A DNA stretch of 7,316 bases, from NCBI GenBank assembly GCA_018268545.1, contig JAFDWI010000159.1, positions 1 through 7,316 of the forward strand, in the 5' to 3' direction. This DNA is from Actinomycetota bacterium. Lineage in GTDB: Bacteria; Actinomycetota; Acidimicrobiia; Acidimicrobiales; Iamiaceae. Shown piece after piece: positions 5,416 to 7,316 of the stretch. The stretch's first letter is position 1, and the number at the start of each line of letters is the position of its first letter. The notes beneath the pieces were generated by a model. The model did no database searches, had not been told where the DNA came from, and saw only the letters and a program-made list of their open reading frames with translations. Both the position numbers and the translations under genes were made by a program.

Positions 5416-6023
5416 AGGACCCCTTTGGTGGAGGGGAGATCGGTCCCTTCGACCCGGACGGCATCGCGCAACGAACGGGCGACACCCTTGAAGGTCGCCT
5501 CGACGATGTGGTGGGTGTTCTCGCCGGCACGCCGGTGCACGTGCAACGTGATCCCGGCCGCGGTCGCGAACGACGTCCAGAAGTGACCGGCCATCTCGGG
5601 ATTGAACGGCGGATCGCCGAGGGGCAGGACCTCACCGAAGGGCACGTCGTACACCACGAACGGTCGGCCCGAAAGGTCGAGTGCGACCTCGATCAACGCC
5701 TCGTCCAACGGGAACAACCCCGACGCGAAACGCCGCACGCCGACCTTGTCGCCCAGGGCCTCGGCGAACGCCTCGCCGAGCAGGATGCCCGTGTCCTCGA
5801 TGGTGTGGTGGCCGTCGACGACGATGTCGCCCTGCGCGTGGACGCGCAGATCGAACCCACCGTGACGTCCGAGTTGGTCGAGCATGTGGTCGAAGAACGG
5901 CAGACCCGTGGTCACCTCGACGACATGTGTCGGCCCGTCGAGATCGATCTCGACGGTGATGTCGGTCTCGGCGGTGGTACGCGTCCGGGTTGCCCGGCGG
6001 GCGTTCGTGGTCTCGGCGTTCAT
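5412..6023 (-). CDS. hisB: Imidazoleglycerol-phosphate dehydratase (monofunctional)
   Basis: HisB removes water from imidazole glycerol phosphate to form imidazole acetol phosphate at a di-manganese centre, normally in a 24-subunit particle. The 203-residue protein shows both metal-binding repeats: FFDHMLDQLGRHGGFDL (43-59) with DGHHTIED (70-77), and later GHFW (146-149) with HHIVEATFK (171-179). It ends with the typical LPSTKGVL tail. There is no N-terminal HAD phosphatase domain of the kind fused in enterobacterial HisB, so histidinol-phosphate must be dephosphorylated by another protein. The ATG at 6023 overlaps the hisC stop as ATGA, with GAGGAG (plus-strand 6035-6040) 11 bases upstream inside hisC. 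The open frame runs 47 codons further into hisC, but that extension looks nothing like HisB. Confidence 0.97.
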   Translation of the reverse strand: MNAETTNARRATRTRTTAETDITVEIDLDGPTHVVEVTTGLPFFDHMLDQLGRHGGFDLRVHAQGDIVVDGHHTIEDTGILLGEAFAEALGDKVGVRRFASGLFPLDEALIEVALDLSGRPFVVYDVPFGEVLPLGDPPFNPEMAGHFWTSFATAAGITLHVHRRAGENTHHIVEATFKGVARSLRDAVRVEGTDLPSTKGVL

Positions 6024-7102
6024 GCGCGCAGGATCTCCTCGAGTGCATCCAGGAAACGGTCGTCCTCGGCCTCGGTGCCGACCGTGACCCGTAGGCATCC
6101 TTCCAGACGCGGCCACGACGCGCAGTTGCGCACCAGGACCGATGCCTCGACGAGGCGCCTCCACACCTCATCGGCTGCGACCTGCCGAGGTCGGAACAGC
6201 ACGAAGTTCGCATCCGACGGCGTCACGTCGACATCCAGGTCGGCCAGACGCCCGACCAGTCGGCCCCGCTCCTCACGCAGGGCCGCGACCCGAGCAGCCA
6301 TCTCGTCGCCGAATCGCAATGCGACGCGACCCGCGATCTGTTTCGCCGCATCGAGGTGATAGGGCAACACGACCTTCGAGAGCTCGGTGACCAGCCACGC
6401 GGGTGCGATCAGGTACCCCAGCCGCGCGCCGGCGAGCGCCCACGTCTTCGAAAACGTGCGCGACACGACGAAGGGGCGGTCATCGCTCACCAGATCGAGC
6501 GCGGAACGATCAGCGAACTGCCCGTATGCCTCGTCGACGATCGTGAGCCGGCCCGTGTCGGCGGCCATCGCCTCGACCACACCCCGCGACTCGGTGCGAC
6601 CCGTCGGGTTGTTCGGCGAGCACAGGAAGACGATGTTCGGGTCGTGATCGTCGACGAAGGCCCGCACCGCGTCCACCTCGAGCGAGAAGTCCGCTTCGCG
6701 TTCGCCGGTGACGACACTCGTGCCGGTGATGCGCGCGAGATGCGAATGGAGCGCGTACGTCGGTTCGAACACCGCAGCCGAGCGACCCGGACCACCGTAG
6801 GTCAGCAACACCGTCTGGAGAACCTCGTTCGACCCGTTCGCGACGAACACCTGGCTCGCATCGACGCCGTGCAGCGCACCGATGTCGGCCCGCAGCGCGT
6901 TCGCGGACCGGTCCGGGTAGCGGTTCCATTCGACGGCGGCCAGTTCGCGCCCGAGCGTCTCGATGAAACCCGCCGGCGGCCCGAAGGGGGACTCGTTCGT
7001 GTTGAGCCGCACCTCGACATCGACCTGGGGAGAGTGATACCCCTCACGCAACGCGAGATCGTCGCGGGGCGCGATCGGGGCAGTTCGCCCGTCGCCGGTC
7101 AT
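6020..7102 (-). CDS. hisC: Histidinol-phosphate aminotransferase
   Basis: HisC is a PLP-dependent class II aminotransferase that converts imidazole acetol phosphate and glutamate into histidinol phosphate and 2-oxoglutarate. The 360-residue length is typical. Key residues are N34/N36-E37 in RLNTNESPFGPP, RYPD (61-64), NGSNE (89-93), SPNNPTG (162-168) with the PLP-contacting N165, D190 and Y193 in VDEAYGQF, the Schiff-base lysine K219 in SRTFSKTWALAG, R227 in ARLGY, and R338 in LRVTVGT for the substrate. The chosen ATG at 7102 overlaps the hisD stop as ATGA. A GTG 12 codons upstream (7138) would lie deep inside hisD and is less likely. No strong Shine-Dalgarno is seen, which suggests translational coupling to hisD. 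Related aminotransferases with other substrates exist, but the operon makes HisC clear. Confidence 0.96.
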   Translation of the reverse strand: MTGDGRTAPIAPRDDLALREGYHSPQVDVEVRLNTNESPFGPPAGFIETLGRELAAVEWNRYPDRSANALRADIGALHGVDASQVFVANGSNEVLQTVLLTYGGPGRSAAVFEPTYALHSHLARITGTSVVTGEREADFSLEVDAVRAFVDDHDPNIVFLCSPNNPTGRTESRGVVEAMAADTGRLTIVDEAYGQFADRSALDLVSDDRPFVVSRTFSKTWALAGARLGYLIAPAWLVTELSKVVLPYHLDAAKQIAGRVALRFGDEMAARVAALREERGRLVGRLADLDVDVTPSDANFVLFRPRQVAADEVWRRLVEASVLVRNCASWPRLEGCLRVTVGTEAEDDRFLDALEEILRA

Positions 7103-7316
7103 CGCGCGAGGCGCCGGGTCGCGGATTCGGCGTGGCACACGAGCCCCTCGGCGGTCGCGAGCGTCGCGAGCGTCGGGCCCAACTCGGCGAACGCGTCCGC
7201 ATCCGCGGTGACGATGTGGATCTCCTTGAGGAAGTCCCCCACACCGAGCACCTGTCCGTGGCGCGCGGTGCGGTGCGTGGGCAGCACGTGGCTCGGGCCC
7301 GCGAGGTAGTCGCCCA
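7099..7316 (-). CDS. hisD: Histidinol dehydrogenase, C-terminal part, 5' end outside window
   Basis: HisD is a zinc-dependent, NAD-linked enzyme that oxidises histidinol to histidine in two steps. Only the last 71 residues are present. The frame is open to the right edge, and the first complete codon is at 7314-7312. The visible part starts GDYLAGPSHVLPT, the HisD signature in which the Asp of GDY matches a zinc ligand of the E. coli enzyme (D360) and the His of HVLPT matches its H367. Near the end, EGLVCHAES holds the His matching zinc ligand H419. DFLKEI lies between them, as is usual. The stop TGA overlaps the hisC ATG. Being furthest upstream in what is visible, it is probably at or near the start of the operon, whose promoter is outside the window. 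Confidence 0.95.
   Translation of the reverse strand, partial: GDYLAGPSHVLPTHRTARHGQVLGVGDFLKEIHIVTADADAFAELGPTLATLATAEGLVCHAESATRRLAR

Noticed and set aside
6024..6164. A 47-codon N-terminal extension of HisB
   Set aside because: It overlaps the hisC coding region, has no HisB-like sequence, and the ATG at 6023 makes the same ATGA overlap seen elsewhere in the operon.
7103..7138. A 12-codon upstream GTG start for hisC
   Set aside because: It would lie within the conserved end of hisD; the ATG at 7102 overlapping the hisD stop is the more economical start.

Overview
The window is a high-GC (by eye roughly two thirds G+C) bacterial chromosomal segment carrying most of a histidine biosynthesis cluster plus trpE. 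The order hisD-hisC-hisB-hisH-hisA / phosphatase / hisF-hisI-trpE resembles the actinobacterial arrangement known from Mycobacterium (hisD, hisC, hisB, hisH, priA, impA, hisF, hisI, two further genes, then trpE). Together with the GC content, GTG starts and 4-base ATGA/GTGA overlaps, this suggests an actinobacterium. An acidimicrobial-type lineage is plausible, but that is only an impression from protein character. No RNA gene, mobile element, CRISPR array or phage-like gene was seen.

Layout from left to right: (1) bases 1-542, plus strand, the C-terminal part of a beta-lactamase-fold serine hydrolase; (2) bases 550-2061, minus, trpE, converging on the hydrolase with only 7 bases between the stop codons; (3) bases 2068-2430, minus, hisI; (4) bases 2465-3235, minus, hisF; (5) bases 3236-3330, the only sizeable non-coding stretch (95 bases), a divergent intergenic region; (6) bases 3331-4026, plus, a histidine-phosphatase-superfamily (RHG) enzyme; (7) bases 4007-7316, minus, hisA, hisH, hisB, hisC and the 3' end of hisD, each overlapping the next by exactly 4 bases.

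The genes form two minus-strand units. The upstream unit (hisD-hisC-hisB-hisH-hisA, entering from beyond the right edge) supplies the ProFAR isomerase, the glutaminase half of IGP synthase, IGP dehydratase, the aminotransferase and histidinol dehydrogenase. The second unit (hisF-hisI-trpE) supplies the cyclase half of IGP synthase, PR-AMP cyclohydrolase and anthranilate synthase component I. HisB is the short, dehydratase-only form, so a separate histinol-phosphate phosphatase (HolPase) is needed. hisG and hisE are not in the window.

The most interesting point is the plus-strand phosphatase between hisA and hisF. It lies where Mycobacterium has the inositol-monophosphatase-family gene impA, but it belongs to an unrelated phosphatase fold and faces the other way. 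It is therefore a positional candidate for the missing HolPase, although its sequence also recalls sugar-bisphosphatases of the SHB17 type. Otherwise the window is well-conserved primary metabolism, and I do not see an undescribed defence, mobile or secondary-metabolite system.
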